This document shows positions 33,327-46,710 of a DNA stretch of 64,000 nt, piece after piece. The stretch covers positions 56,306,577 through 56,370,576 of the forward strand of contig NC_085857.1 in assembly GCF_034702125.1 (NCBI RefSeq), given 5' to 3'. Position numbers and translations under genes: made by a program. Origin of the DNA: Engraulis encrasicolus. Taxonomy: Eukaryota > Chordata > Actinopteri > Clupeiformes > Engraulidae. How positions within the stretch are numbered: the first letter of the stretch is position 1; each line of letters starts with the position of its first letter. A model generated the notes under the pieces. The model did no database searches, had not been told where the DNA came from, and was given only the letters and a program-made list of their open reading frames with translations.

Positions 33327-36300
33327 CTGAACGAACTGAAACAAGGGCCAAGCGTGCTTTCCTGGGTCAATGTCCGACAGTGCCTGTGTGTATTAACGGC
33401 TGTACACTGCAGGGGTTGCTAGACACTGGGTCCCAGGTCACACTCATGGATCAGAGACTGTTTAACAAACATTTCGCCCAACAGGTGGGCCTTGACTCGG
33501 GACATTTTCTAACATTGAAAGCGGCAAATGGGCTAGATATTCCCTATGTAGGTTACGCTACCCTTGACTTTGTCATCGAAGGGGTCCAGGTGCCAGAGCG
33601 GGGGGTTGTAATTGTAAGACCGGGTGGGCTAACCAATGAACTGATTATTGGAATGAATGTGATCGAGGCATGTTGGGATGCTGTGTTTCAGAAATCTCAC
33701 CCCTTTCTCTCTCCCCAAAACCACCCCCGAGCCCAACAGGCCTGGACAAAAGCCTTTGCTGTCTGCCAACGAACCATGGTCGTGGAACAGGAGGAGCCAG
33801 TAACCTATGTCTGGCCAGCCGCCCGAGGAGGGGTTTGCCTACCAGCCCGCAGTGAGGTTCTCATCTGGGCCCGAATCCGGTGGAACCGAGGCGACGCCCC
33901 CTACCTCGCCTTGGTCGAGGCAATACCAGAGACTCACTCTTTCGGCATAGCACGATCAGTGGTGGAGGTGAGGAATGGGAGATTCCCTGTACGTTTATGC
34001 AACCTTAACCCCTTTGCTGTACCCCTAGGACGGCACCAGAGGCTGGCCCGGTTATGCCGGGTGGACAGCACTGCTATCCATGGCCAGCGCGACCTGTCCC
34101 TGATGGCCAATGATGAAGGAGTGGTTGAAGTTCGGGTGGTCGAAGCGGCTGACGAGGAACCACCGTCCCATGACTTTGACCTTGCCAGCCGGAGTGACCT
34201 CACAGAAAAACAGCGAGGTGAGCTTGGTGCATTACTATCAAAATGGAAGATGTTGTTTGCTAGGGGAGAAGCAGACTTTGGCAGGACGGAGGCAGTACAA
34301 CACCGTATCCCTACAGGAACAGCTGCACCAATTAGGGAGCGGTTTCGGCCCTTACCACCAGCCATGTATAGGGAGATGCGGTCACTCTTAGCAGACATGC
34401 TGGAAAAGGATGTCATCCGGGAAAGTGCAAGCCCCTGGTCAAGCCCAATAGTCATGGTGCGCAAGAAGTCCGGTGATTGGCGTTTCTGTGTAGATTACCG
34501 CAAGTTAAATGCAGTCACCCACAAAGACTCCTTCCCGCTACCCAGAATTGAGGAGACACTGACCACCCTGGCTAAGGCAGAGTGGTTCTCAACTTTAGAT
34601 CTCGCAAGTGGCTATTGGCAAGTGGAGGTCCACCCTGATGACCGAGAGAAAACCGCCTTCTCCACGCCGCTGGGCTTGTACGAATTCAATCGCATGGCCT
34701 TTGGCCTGTGCAATGCCCCGGCGACGTTCCAACGCCTTATGCAGCGTTGCTTAAGTGGGCTTACAGTAGAGGCGGTGCTAGTTTATCTTGACGACATAAT
34801 TGTGTACTCCCCTGACTTCGCCACGCACCTCAGCAATCTAGAGCAGGTCTTCCAACGGCTTCAACAACATGGACTAAAATTGCGCCCTGACAAATGTAAC
34901 TTCCTTCAGCCACAGGTTAGCTTCCTGGGCCATGTGGTCACCCGCCAGGGAGTCAAGCCTGACCCGGCTAAGACCGAAGCGGTCCAGAACTATCCTGTCC
35001 CTACCAACATCCGTGAAGTCCGGGCCTTTCTAGGACTAGCTGGCTACTACCGCCGCTTTATTGCAGGCTTTGCTAAAATAGCTCGTCCCCTCAACTCCCT
35101 TCTCACTGGTGTCCCCGCAGCAAAGAAGACAGGAACTCGCTCAATACAGTGGACCACAGAATGCCAGGATGCGTTCCAAAAGTTGAAGACTGCATTGACT
35201 CAGGCCCCGGTGTTGGCGTATGCTGACTTCGCGCTCCCATTTCGCCTCTATACCGATGCCAGCAATCACGGGTTGGGTGCAGTGCTGGCGCAGGTGCAGG
35301 ACGGGGTGGAGCGTGTGGTGGCATACGCCAGCCGTAGTTTACACCCCAACGAACGAAATGATTCCAATTACAGTTCCTTTAAATTGGAATTGCTAGCGTT
35401 AAAATGGGCCATCACAGAAAAATTTAAGAGCTATTTGATGGGATCCAAATGCCTTGTGTTTACCGACAATAACCCCGTCGCACACATCCAGACAGCTCGG
35501 CTGGGCGCAACCGAGCAGCGGTGGGTCAGCCAGCTAGCAGCTTACGATTTCGAAGTAAAATACCGGCCTGGCAAGGAGAACACCAATGCAGACCCCCTGT
35601 CCAGGGCCCCTCTTCCAACCTCTACAGCCAAGCTGGCGAGAGTGTGTATGCTGGCTGCTGAATCCCCACCCTCAGCCGAACCTGAAATGGAACTGTCCAA
35701 TCCGGAGTGGAGTGCACTGCAACAGGAGGACCCCGACCTCCGACGTCTGATCCGGTATGTCCTTTCCAATACCACACCATCACGATCAGAACGACAAACA
35801 TTACCCCGTGCTGTGTCGCTACTGCTCAGGCAGAGGAACCGCCTAACCATGCGTAATGGAGTCCTGTATCGCAGTTTCACTGACCCCAAAACACAAGAAC
35901 TTACGTTCCAGGTTGTCTGCCCAGCTGCCAGGAAGCAAGAAGTCTGGGAGAAGTACCATCAAGCGACGGGGCATGCTGGAGTGGAGCGAACACTCGCCAT
36001 CATTCGTCGGCACTTCTACTGGGCCGAAATGGAACAAGAGGTATGTGAAATGTACCACAACTGCGTCACTTGCGACCTTCAGAAGGATAAAGATATGCCC
36101 AAAGCCCCACTACAGCCAATATCAGTGTCCTTCCCGCTAGAAGTAGTTGCTATGGACTTTCTATCTCTGGGCAGACCCCAAGACACCTACCAAAACATTC
36201 TAGTCATGACTGATTTGTTTACCCGCTACTCCTGGGCCATACCTACCCATGACCAAACTGCAACCACTACAGCGAAAGCACTGTGGTCTTCAGTCATCCT

Positions 36301-37246
36301 CCCCTTTGGGTGCCCTATGAGGCTGCACGCGGACCAAGGGCCCAATTTCGAGTCTGCTGTTATGCGCCAACTTTGCGACCTTTATGGGGCATCCAAAAGC
36401 AGAACGACCCCATACCACCCCGCCGGTAATGGCAGGGTGGAACGCATGAATCAGACATTGCTAGACATGCTGCGTGGATTAACTGCGGAAAAGCAGGCTC
36501 GATGGCACCAATACCTCCCTGAACTCCTGCAAGTGTATAATAATACACCTCACAGCAGCACTGGATTTGCCCCTTCTTACCTCATGTTTGGTAGGCACCT
36601 CCGACTCCCTGTGGATATGTCTCTCGGGGTCGACCAACCCCTACCCACATATACCCGGGGGGACTGGGTCACTCATCATCACCAAAGACTAACCTATGCC
36701 TTTCAGTTAGCTCAACAGAAGATGACTTCGGCGGCGGCTCGGCACAAGCAGTATTACGACCGACAGGCAAAGGCAGCCCCCCTAGTGCCAGGTGAGCGGG
36801 TTTGGCTCAGAAACCGCAATAGGCAGGGCCATGGTAAACTGTGTAGTCAATGGCATTCTGAACCTTATGTAATCATTGAATGTGTGGGCAATACAGGGTT
36901 GGTGTATAAGGTGAAACAGGAAAAGGGGGAACAAGTTAAAACTCTTCATAGAAATGCGTTAAAACCTTGTCATACAGTTTTAAATGATGTGTCTGAGTGT
37001 GTAGATGGGCCTACCCCCCCAGAAGAGACTGAAACGGGGGTTCCATGCTGGGGTTTTTGGACCCAACAACCGCCCCCAGCAGCAGCCCCACCTGCAGCCC
37101 CGCCCGCACCGTCACCGACACCCGCCTCGTCAAATGGACCCCAGACCTCTGCAGCCAGCGGCTCCCCCCGCAATGCTGCACAGGAACCCCTTCGCCGTTC
37201 CACACGACCAAACCTGGGACTGCCACCAACGCGCCTCTCCCTGTAA
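33285..37246 (+). CDS. pol: Pol polyprotein of gypsy element (PR-RT-RNaseH-IN)
   Basis: Expressed as a Gag-Pol fusion through the -1 frameshift; it has no ATG near its start. Residue numbers here count from the GTG at 33323. The protease has GLLDTGSQVTLM with catalytic Asp34. Reverse transcriptase (about 330-570) shows FCVDYRKLN, FSTLDLASGYWQV, AFGLCNAPATFQ and the catalytic YLDD at 488-491. RNase H (about 640-760) shows TDASNHGLGAVLAQ (Asp645), LELLALKW and TDNNP. Integrase shows an HHCC finger (His879, His884, Cys914, Cys917) and a DDE core with Asp945, Asp1004 and Glu1040, spacing 35. The end carries a GPY/F-like SQWHSEPYVII and a proline/alanine-rich tail; no chromodomain is seen. Every key residue is present and there is no stop, so it looks functional. 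Confidence 0.95.
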
Positions 37247-37255
37247 GTTGCACTG

Positions 37256-37391
37256 TTGTCAGGGACTGACAATGACAAAGCCAGGGGGGGTGTGGGGTGA
37301 CTACACCTGGTGACAGTAGTAGTTTGTACCATGATTGGACAAGGACCATTTTAACATTGTCAGGGACTGACAAAGGAAAAGCCTGGGAGGG
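37256..37391 (+). promoter_or_regulatory. Polypurine tract, with duplicated copy
   Basis: The tract next to the 3' LTR is AAAGGAAAAGCCTGGGAGGG (37372-37391). About 100 bp upstream the same context occurs once more: 'ttgtcagggactgacaa' followed by 'aaagccaggggggg' (37256-37290). Both copies are preceded by TGTCAGGGACTGACA, itself a short inverted repeat. The proximal copy should prime plus-strand DNA. Confidence 0.7.
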
Positions 37392-38377
37392 TGTCACATG
37401 TGTGATTTGTTTGCTGTGTTTTTATTTTAGAGTGGCCTTGCAGTGTTTTTGTGTTACTTTACGCTGTTGCAATGCGTCACTCCTCCCGGTGCTTCCAATG
37501 CCACGTTAATGACTTTCAATGGACTAATCTCAGGGAGCTGGACTTGATTGGGGACAGGTGCGTCTGGGGAGGATGTCTCTCTTTATATTTCCCTGTAGGC
37601 ATTGCACAACACACACGAGGGTGAACCGAGCCAGCCAGAGAGAGAACAGAGGAAGCGGTGCAGTGCCTATCGACAGACCACGGCGAGAGAACCGAGACCC
37701 TTGGCTACCGTCGTAGATACAGCGCACACCTTCTACACGGGCCAGGCTTTGTCTGGGCCCGGCCAAAGTAAGTAGTCTGATTCTTTGACTCGACTACTTG
37801 TTGGCTTCGTTGCTCGCACCCTTCGCTGCCGCGTTGTTTCCTCTGTTACAGTTCCACCTGATCGGCGGTTCTGCTCCACCCCTGCCTGCATCTGGTTGCC
37901 ACTGTGCCGCTTTGCTGTTCCGGTGGTTGGCGTGCCTTTGCCTTGCTGTTGGTGTCCCGCTGACTGCCTGCCTTCTGCTGCTGCGCTGCTTGGGCTGCTG
38001 CCGTTTCCTGCTCGCTGCCGGGGCTACTGCTGTTGCTGTTCTGCTGCTTGGGTATTGCTCTGCTGCCGCTTGCTTGCTATCGCTTGGGCTATCTTGCTTG
38101 GGTTCTCTTCCTCTGCTGCGGGCTGGTGCTGCGTGGGCGGGGCTTCGGGGACGCGACTTACCACAGACTGAGTTTTATTATTTTTATGGACTAGGACTTT
38201 GGACTTGGACATAATTAAAGAAAAGGTTTTTTAAAAAAGAATAATAAAAACTCATGGACTTGAATTCCCTGTTTCTGTCATCATTTCGTTGCCTGCCACA
38301 TTCCTCTATTTTGGGTTGCCTGGTCACGGGCAAGAAAGTTGGTAACAAACAAAAATAGACAATTGACCCCTGTGACA
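37392..38377 (+). repeat. 3' LTR of gypsy element
   Basis: 986 bp, nearly identical to the 5' LTR. Differences cluster between about 37668 and 38030, including an extra TCC and an extra G. AATAAA lies at 38243-38248. Confidence 0.95.
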
Positions 38378-39294
38378 TTTTATGCGGGTTTGTAAGCTAC
38401 AGTTTCACGCAAGTAACTTCTAAATACAGAGAGCATAACCTCTGAACAGCTGAATGCCCAAAAATGTGTGCGCACGGTGCATTTTCAAAAGCCAGCCTGT
38501 ATATTTGTTTTATTTGTGATTAATCAACTTCCTCAGGCTTGTAGGCCCATTTGTTATAGCCTACTGACAGCAAAGGTCCGGATGAAATGGCTTTTGGTCA
38601 AACACGAGCAAGAGAGAGAGGGCGAGAAAACGAGCGCTTTTTGATAAAGTTGGTTGAACAGAGACCTCGCCTTTGGATTTGAGGGGCTTAAACAAATAAA
38701 ACATGAGCAGAGATAGATAGGCTACTTCCTTCTTTAATGAGCATAACATTTTTTTCAAAAATAGGCTTAATTTAAGTTTACCTTCTCATTTTCCGTTTCA
38801 GCACTAATCTAAGGACAGCGACAATTGCGACACGAGCTGCACTCATGTACTTCTCAACAGTTTGTTTTTGCATTCGCTTTTTATTTGCTGTTAGTAGCCA
38901 TACTTAGCGCAATGAGGAATATTCACGATTTTTATGTTTTTGTTTTTCAACGGTCTATATTTTCAACATCAATCTGTCTCGGGTATTAGCCTATATTTGT
39001 CCGAAAACCAGCCACGACTGCTGTCAGTGAGCACTGAGCAGCCAGAACGCAAGATTCCTTCGAATTCCGTGAGGTGTTAACATGACAACAACGGCTTAGT
39101 CTCCCACAGTGCATTCTGGTTAATTGAGTATGTCAAAATAGCTTCGACAATCGCGGTTCAACACATAATTGTATTTCATTAAAAAGAAAAAAGCAAATTG
39201 TTTTTCTTATGTAAAATGCAAAATGAGGATAAATTATCTGCAATAACAACGCACAATGACCAGAGGTGAATTCCACTTTAAGTTCCACTCCTGG
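38378..39294. other. No gene; right flank of gypsy element
   Basis: Nothing recognised. The sequence is moderately AT-rich with 'taggct' motifs. Confidence 0.35.
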
Positions 39295-39321
39295 TGTGTG
39301 AGTGCGTGTGCATGTGCGTGT

Positions 39322-39383
<62 letters not shown>

Positions 39384-39401
39384 GCGTGTGTGTACACGTG
39401 C
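39295..39401. repeat. (TG)n microsatellite
   Basis: Interrupted TG/CG repeat ('gtgcgtgtgcatgtgcgtg') leading into pure TG. Confidence 0.93.
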
Positions 39402-39489
39402 ACATTTTACAAGTTGGATAAGCAGACATGGAGGGGAAGCAGTCTCAAATGTTCCTAACCCTCTACTGCATGAATTACAACACAGTACA

Positions 39490-40750
39490 AAATATTCTCT
39501 TGATGTCACAGTAACATACTGGCTAATAATTGCATTAATTTCACAGTAGTTTACTTTGGCCATCCTCACAGTTTACTGTGATCTTCTCACAGTAGTTTAC
39601 TGTGGCCACACCACAGTAAATTACTGTCACCCTACCCACACTACCATGATCCCGCCCCTCCATTCATCACCACAAAAGAGGTAGCTACCATGCTATTGTG
39701 GCACCTCCCATTCCCCACCATGACCGAGACAACTGTGGCATGGAACCACTCCATCACACTGTTCCCTTGAGTTGATGGTCAGAACGATCCATAATTGCAG
39801 AGAGACACAAGTATCTACACTGTGTGCAATATTGCGTCCATTTGATATTTGCAGATTCCTACATGAAAGTAGATTAACCAGTACGCATAGAAATGTCTGG
39901 GGGAGACTAATTAAACAAAACTAAATTTTCCTAATCAAGGAAGCAAACAGGATACCTGCTACCACAATACCCACTAGCACCCAAATAGCTAGCCAGCCAA
40001 CAAACCAAAAGAGGTGTAAGCTAGCCAGCCAAACAGCCGGCTAACCAAGAAACACTCTCCTTTTTTCTCACTGCCTCATGTCAATATTATGTATGGGCTT
40101 AGGACATACTGGCTGTCTTCAGATCGTGTCCCATCATGCAATGCACTTATGGAGAGCCATTTATCTAGAAGGAATATCTTAAGTTTGCTTCAAAATATTA
40201 CTCCTTGTTATATTCTGCGTTTATTGTAGGGGTTTTACTATTTAAAGTGGTACACAAGAAAAATGACCATATTCCTACCGTCATGAAGATGGTCACGTAT
40301 ATCTCCCAATATATATAAGCTCATTCTTCTGTTGCATGACATTTAGTGGGAAAAAGTAGACTACTAGGGATGAGTATACATGTTTACCACAAGACATTAA
40401 AAATTAAATAATTTGCTGAAAATGTCAATGAAATGTGTGATTGTAATGAAGAGTCCAAACTGTGTATGGCTGAAGTTGTGCCCCTATGCACTAACACTTC
40501 AATAGATACTCCACCCACACAGTAGCTGTGATGTTTTCTAGTTCAACACTTTGGCATGCTGGTAATCTTTGAAGATCACAGTAAAATACTGTAATGTGCA
40601 AGTTAGGTGAGAAATGGCAAGTGATACAATGATTTCAGAGTAATTTGCTGTGTGACCATCACAGTAGCATAGTGTACCAGAACATCAGAGTAATTAACTG
40701 TGAGAATTCAAAGTAAATTACTCTGAAATCCTTGCAATTTTTTACTGTGT
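39490..40750. mobile_element. Palindromic element with CACAGTAAATTACTGT repeats
   Basis: The left side (39500-39635) and right side (40500-40745) carry inverted 'acagtaa...ttactgt' motifs, for example 'accacagtaaattactgt' (39607), and near-mirror ends: 'acagtaacatactgg' on the left, and 'ttttttactgtgta' on the right. Between them, 40125-40320 matches the right-arm core of the 27655-30510 element: 'tcatgcaatgcactt', 'ttaagtttgcttc', 'tatattctgcgtttattgta'. There is no coding capacity. Confidence 0.6.
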
Positions 40751-41575
40751 ATGTTTACAATGTAAATAAATGAGTCTGTTTTGATGTTAAAATGAGTTAA
40801 TTTATACTTCTTTTGTTTCAAAATAAAAAATCTCTCTTATCTAACAAATAAATATGCATGTAAATAGGGCTGGTAAATACAAAGGTTATATCATCTATTA
40901 GAAAAAACTGGAAAAAATCAAGTGGAGGGTAAAGTCGTGCAGTAGAGAGTAAAAGAAACGAGAGATAAAAACAGTACTGTCCATGGTTGTGCTTTTGTAG
41001 GCTACCCTTTACAATTTAATTTGCCTACATCACAACCAAAATCTTGTGGAATCAATCATCTTTTGAGAACAAGTGAACATTACCACAACAAAGTAGAAGG
41101 TTTTGCAGGAACCAATGGATGGTGTTCAAACTGCATTAAATACGCCTACTTAGCCGATGCTAGTGAAAAGGATAAGATGAATACTAACTTTATCAGACTT
41201 TACTCAACGTAACGTAACCTAAAACTCTAAATAACATATCGATAAAAAGACAAGATATTTTCACACCATTGAAAGCTCCCACCAAGACTGTTCTGGTCAG
41301 AGTTGTCTAGGAACGTTTATATTTTTCACTAAATAATAAAACTTACCACTTCAAAATGCCAAAATGCTTCCATTCCAATCTCTGCTCCTCCAAAATATCG
41401 TCTGGAAATGAGTCTGCTCAGTTGTGTTATGGAAGTAAGTCAGTGTGTTCCATGGAATTAGAAATTTCTGTCTCATATGTATTCACGTCAGCAGCCTTAA
41501 ATCAGGATGTTGTCAGCAATCCAATTATGATCATGAAAAAAAGGATTTTTTTTTTTTGTAAACTTTGGTAACACT
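40751..41575. other. No gene recognised
   Basis: AT-rich sequence. Short open frames at 41021-41212 and 41356-41571 have no recognisable product or splice sites. Confidence 0.35.
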
Positions 41576-42695
41576 TCCAAATAAGGGGCCATAATTAACA
41601 GTAAAGTAGCTATAACCTAATACTTAAGTAAGGGTTAATAATCATTACTTAACGCCATATTAGACACATATTAATTGTTATTAATGCATATGTTGAGCAT
41701 TAGTAAGCAGTTACTTAACTATTAGATAACAATAGCATATTATTATTTAACTAATAGATAAGTAAGGGCACAGTTAATAGTTAAGTAGCTATCAGGTCAT
41801 ACTTAACTAAGGACCAAAATTAATACTTACTTAATGCAAAATATGGCATAACTAATGGATAAATAATACATAAATATTGGGAGTTGGGACCCTTATAATA
41901 GAGTTGGCTGAGGATAACTAATGGTTAATTAATGGATAGATATTGGTGTTTGGGACCCTTATATTAGAGTTGGCTGCGGATAACTAATGGTTAATTAATC
42001 CATAGATATTGGTGTTTGGGACCCTTATAATAGAGTTGGCTGCGCATACCTAATAGTTAAGTAATTAGTCTACTGTGATGTCTAGCGTTCACTCGTTCAA
42101 ATCACTGTAATAATGGCAACAGGAGCCGTTATATAGCAAGGATTGGACGTACACTTCTCAATGATGGTGGGGTGATGAGATGTAATTTGTTCATATACCA
42201 CTTATTAGTTTTAATGGTAAAAACCCTACAATAAATGCAGAACATTATGAAGAGTAATAGTTTTGAAGCGAAACTAAACCATTCCTTTGTGATAATTAAG
42301 TTAATGTCTGAAAATATTAGCTCCAAGTGCAGTGCNTNATGGGTACTCAATCTACAGACAATATTTCGGTATTATTTATTCATTAGTTATGCCTTACTTT
42401 TGTATTAAGTAAGTGTTAATTTTGGTCCTTAGTTAAGTATGACCTAATAGCTACTTAACTATTACTGTACCCTTACTTATTAGTTAGGCTAAATAATTTT
42501 TATGCTATGAACTTGTAACACAAGGTGATAGTTATCTAATAGTTAAGTAACTGCTTGCTAATGTTTGACATATGCATTAATAACAATTAATATGTGTCTA
42601 ATGTGACGTTAAGTAATGCTTATTAACCCTTACTAAAGTATTAGGTTATAGCTACTTTGCTGTTAATTATGGCCCCTTATTTGGAAGTGTTACCA
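41576..42695. mobile_element. Foldback element with long near-perfect arms
   Basis: The left end TGGTAACACTTCCAAATAAG is matched by the inverse CTTATTTGGAAGTGTTACCA at 42676-42695, and the pairing continues for well over 150 bp. Inside is a 66-bp tandem repeat, about three copies (41876-42062; 'gggaccctt' at 41886, 41952 and 42018). A core at 42120-42345 matches the left arm of the 27655-30510 element. Two ambiguous bases (N) lie at 42336 and 42338 in that core. Confidence 0.8.
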
Positions 42696-42944
42696 CTTTA
42701 AATTGAGTTTTGACCAATTTTGATCTTCCACCGATCTAATGTTAAACTAGTACAAGTGATAAAGCAGGTCTGAGTATTGCATCACACACAGCATGTGCAC
42801 GATCAGCTTGGGTATTGTAGTATTTTCCTGTATTATAGTAACAGTAATAATAGCCTAAGTTTACAGCCTTTATAACTAATTAATTAATAATAATTTTATA
42901 TGAACATAAAAATACATTTATATGATTACGTTCATTAGTATCTC

Positions 42945-43253
42945 TGGTAACATTTTATAATAATGTCTGCTTAGTAAAGACTTAGAAAATAATTAACTGA
43001 TGATGCACAAAACATTAACAGATTATTTTTTATGATTAACTAAGTTTTAATAATGCTTTATAAAATATATACAAAAATATATTCATGCTTTTACATGCCT
43101 TATAACAGAGTATTTTTATTCATTTACAAGACATTTGTATATGTTTGAAAAATATAAAATATTAACATTTCCCAGTCATATACAAACATTTGTTAAAGTT
43201 TCGTTCATCATTAGTTATGCTTTATAAGCAGACAACATTATAAAGTGTTACCA
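42945..43253. mobile_element. Short foldback MITE with GGTAACA ends
   Basis: A 309-bp element begins TGGTAACATTTTATAATAAT and ends with near-inverse ATTATAAAGTGTTACCA. 'gtctgcttagtaaag' inside the left end pairs loosely with 'ctttataagcagac'. It is related by its ends to the neighbouring larger element. Confidence 0.75.
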
Positions 43254-43684
43254 TATCCCTTAATAATAGTTCTAATCATCACTTTCTGCTGTTTTTGTAC
43301 CTGCGTATTTGTCTGCCAGTGTATTTTTGAATATTGAACATGTGCTTAAATGGATGTCTAACTGTTCTTTTAATTTCTTATCTGATCTTGCAACAGCTCT
43401 TATTTTTCGTATACCTGGGTACAGAAATACCATACCTGTGTTTTACAGTATAATTAATTCAGAATTGTTCTGTCCTCACCAGAGAGATGTTTTGGCTTCG
43501 TGACTGTCAATGTCAATGGCACTATGAAGCTGCTGTTGCGAAACTCTTCACCTATGGAGACAAATGATATACCAGTCACATTCACGGACAAACAGATCAA
43601 ACATATTGCACACATCAGCATACCTATAGACTTCAAACAGATCAAACACAATTTATACATCTGAATACATTACATTAGCATACA

Positions 43685-43790
43685 TTGGATTACATTACAT
43701 TTAACTGATACTTTTATCCAAAGCGACTTATACTTATTTACATGGTGTTGGTAACATTCACTGCAGCAATGTGGGGAATATAAAAACCAA
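43685..43790 (-). repeat. Dispersed fish SINE/LINE-tail module, inverted
   Basis: Contains 'cttttatccaaagcgactta', the inverse of the module at 9270-9431, and 'tgcagcaatgtgggga', the inverse of its 'cccacattgct'. Confidence 0.65.
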
Positions 43791-44994
<1,204 letters not shown>

Positions 44995-45081
44995 GAAGTC
45001 CTGCCCTACCCACATTGTTCCATGCGGAAATGTAAACCACATAAATCCTTTAACTACATGTGAACAAAATATACAATTCAT

Positions 45082-45082
<1 letters not shown>

Positions 45083-45168
<86 letters not shown>
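45083..45168. repeat. (AT)n microsatellite
   Basis: About 42 AT units, 90 bp after the CA tract. It can form a long cruciform. Confidence 0.96.
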
Positions 45169-45170
<2 letters not shown>

Positions 45171-45969
45171 TTTAATGTTAGATATAATAAAATGAGAAAG
45201 CTGATGTTGTCCTGTATTCACTCAGTTGTTAAGATGTTGTACTATGTACAATACATCTTCTCGAAAATGAATAACCAAAAGATATGGCTACTCTTCTCAG
45301 TCAACAGTCAATACCAAAACAAAATCATTTTTTTAGTCAAATCCAAATGGCCTTTTTGTGAATTTGCACGTTTTATATCTGAAACATACAGACAAACTAA
45401 ACTGACAAAAATGATTTTGAGGACCATTGACAACCACATTGCCATGCGCTTGCAACATATTGTAAGATTACGATTCAAGTCAGATATGAACACTTTGAAA
45501 ACAGTGCGTAACGGCTGAAAAAAAGGTAGGCCTATATTATTTTGTGATCAGCATCTGTATTTTCTTTTCCATCTGGTACTTCTCTGTGTTACAAGAAAAC
45601 CCAAAGTAAAGTCAGTATGTACTAGTTCAACACACAAAAATTCAACTATATACAATATATTTTATTTGTCATTGTGACGAGCACAACGAAAATGAGCATT
45701 CCTTGTTGAAGCAAAAATAAAATAAAAAGGTTTTAAAAAGATAACAGCCTGATTAAAAATTAAAGGCAAACAAACAAAAAAATCCATATTCTTTTATTTG
45801 TGCTGATGAAATACTTGTTTTTGTTTTTTTTGTTTTTTTACAAATACTGTATAATGTAAACAGGGTATGGTATACATTTAAAGGAGCAAAAACACATTTC
45901 TGTTCAGAAGTGCTTCAAATAGATTTAACTTAAGATTAACTTTAAGAAGTTTAATAAATCTGCCCTTAC
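45169..45969. other. No gene; dispersed repeat tail
   Basis: At 45655-45705 'ttttatttgtcattgtgacg' and 'cacaacgaaaatgagc' form a dispersed fish repeat module, related to 18040-18110. An open frame at 45178-45518 is not recognised. Confidence 0.4.
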
Positions 45970-46079
45970 CTTAGCTTCTTTCAGATATTTTATTTCAGCT
46001 CTTTGACGAGAAAAAGTTGTGTTGAAGTTACAAACAGATGTTTGCGTCTGTGTGATAGTGTCCTTGTGGTGCTTTAAAC
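45970..46079 (-). CDS. Possible isolated exon
   Basis: On the minus strand an acceptor-like 'aagggttccttatag' precedes 110 bases (two bases plus 36 codons), ending at a good donor AAG|GTAAGG. The only open frame ends FSRQRAEIKYLKEAK, helical and charged. No partner exon is seen, so this is tentative. Confidence 0.25.
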
Positions 46080-46710
46080 CTATAAGGAACCCTTACATCT
46101 TATTGGCCATGATAAACCAAACCCTCATACTGGCCTAATATAGGTATGCTTCACTTCCACCTCTAAATCAGACACTCTGGTTAAGGACTTGCCATGACGT
46201 ACAGTATGTGTTCACTCCACCCACAACTCAACCCAAATGTTTTGCTTATCATGGAACCTAAGAGGGAAGTAACCTCCCACTATGGAAATTCAGCCGGCAC
46301 GTTTGATCTGCCCACATGAGGCAGACAACTGCTGTATGATAAACTCTGTCTTTGTTTGCCTAATAACAGAGGAATATCATATGCAAAGTTTGACATTTCT
46401 CACCTTTTTGATGTAGCCAACGCAATGCAAGCAAGGCCACATTGCTTTGTGGCAACATGTATCATCACCCAATGTAAGCTGAAGTTAAAGCATTACTGTC
46501 ACCAAAATTGTAATGGCTGTGTCCTAATCTGTTACTTAAGGCTCTTTTCATTATCATAGCAAAGTTGTTATGATGCAGTTGAGTCCCCCGCTGTCGACCC
46601 CATCCGCACTAAGAAGCTACACTACCTTAAGTAGTTTACGTTTGCAGTTCACACCCTCAAGGTGTCCGTCCCATAACTCCCAACATACTTCTCCAATCCA
46701 GGATCTAAAC
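46080..46710. other. No gene recognised
   Basis: Unassigned sequence with no convincing frame. Confidence 0.35.

Larger units (their letters stand above)
31253..38377 (+). mobile_element. Full-length Ty3/gypsy LTR retrotransposon
   Basis: A 7125-bp element with two LTRs (982 and 986 bp), a primer-binding site, gag, a -1 shifted pol and a polypurine tract. The pol order is protease, reverse transcriptase, RNase H, integrase, which is the Ty3/gypsy order. By eye the LTRs differ at 8 substitutions and two indels (3 bp and 1 bp), about 0.8% substitution, so the insertion is recent. Both frames are intact. The flanking 4-mers are TATT and TTTT, so a perfect target duplication is not seen. Confidence 0.95.

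Noticed and set aside
33934..34464. 176-codon minus-strand frame
   Set aside because: Antisense shadow of the gypsy pol; serine/arginine-rich with no domain.
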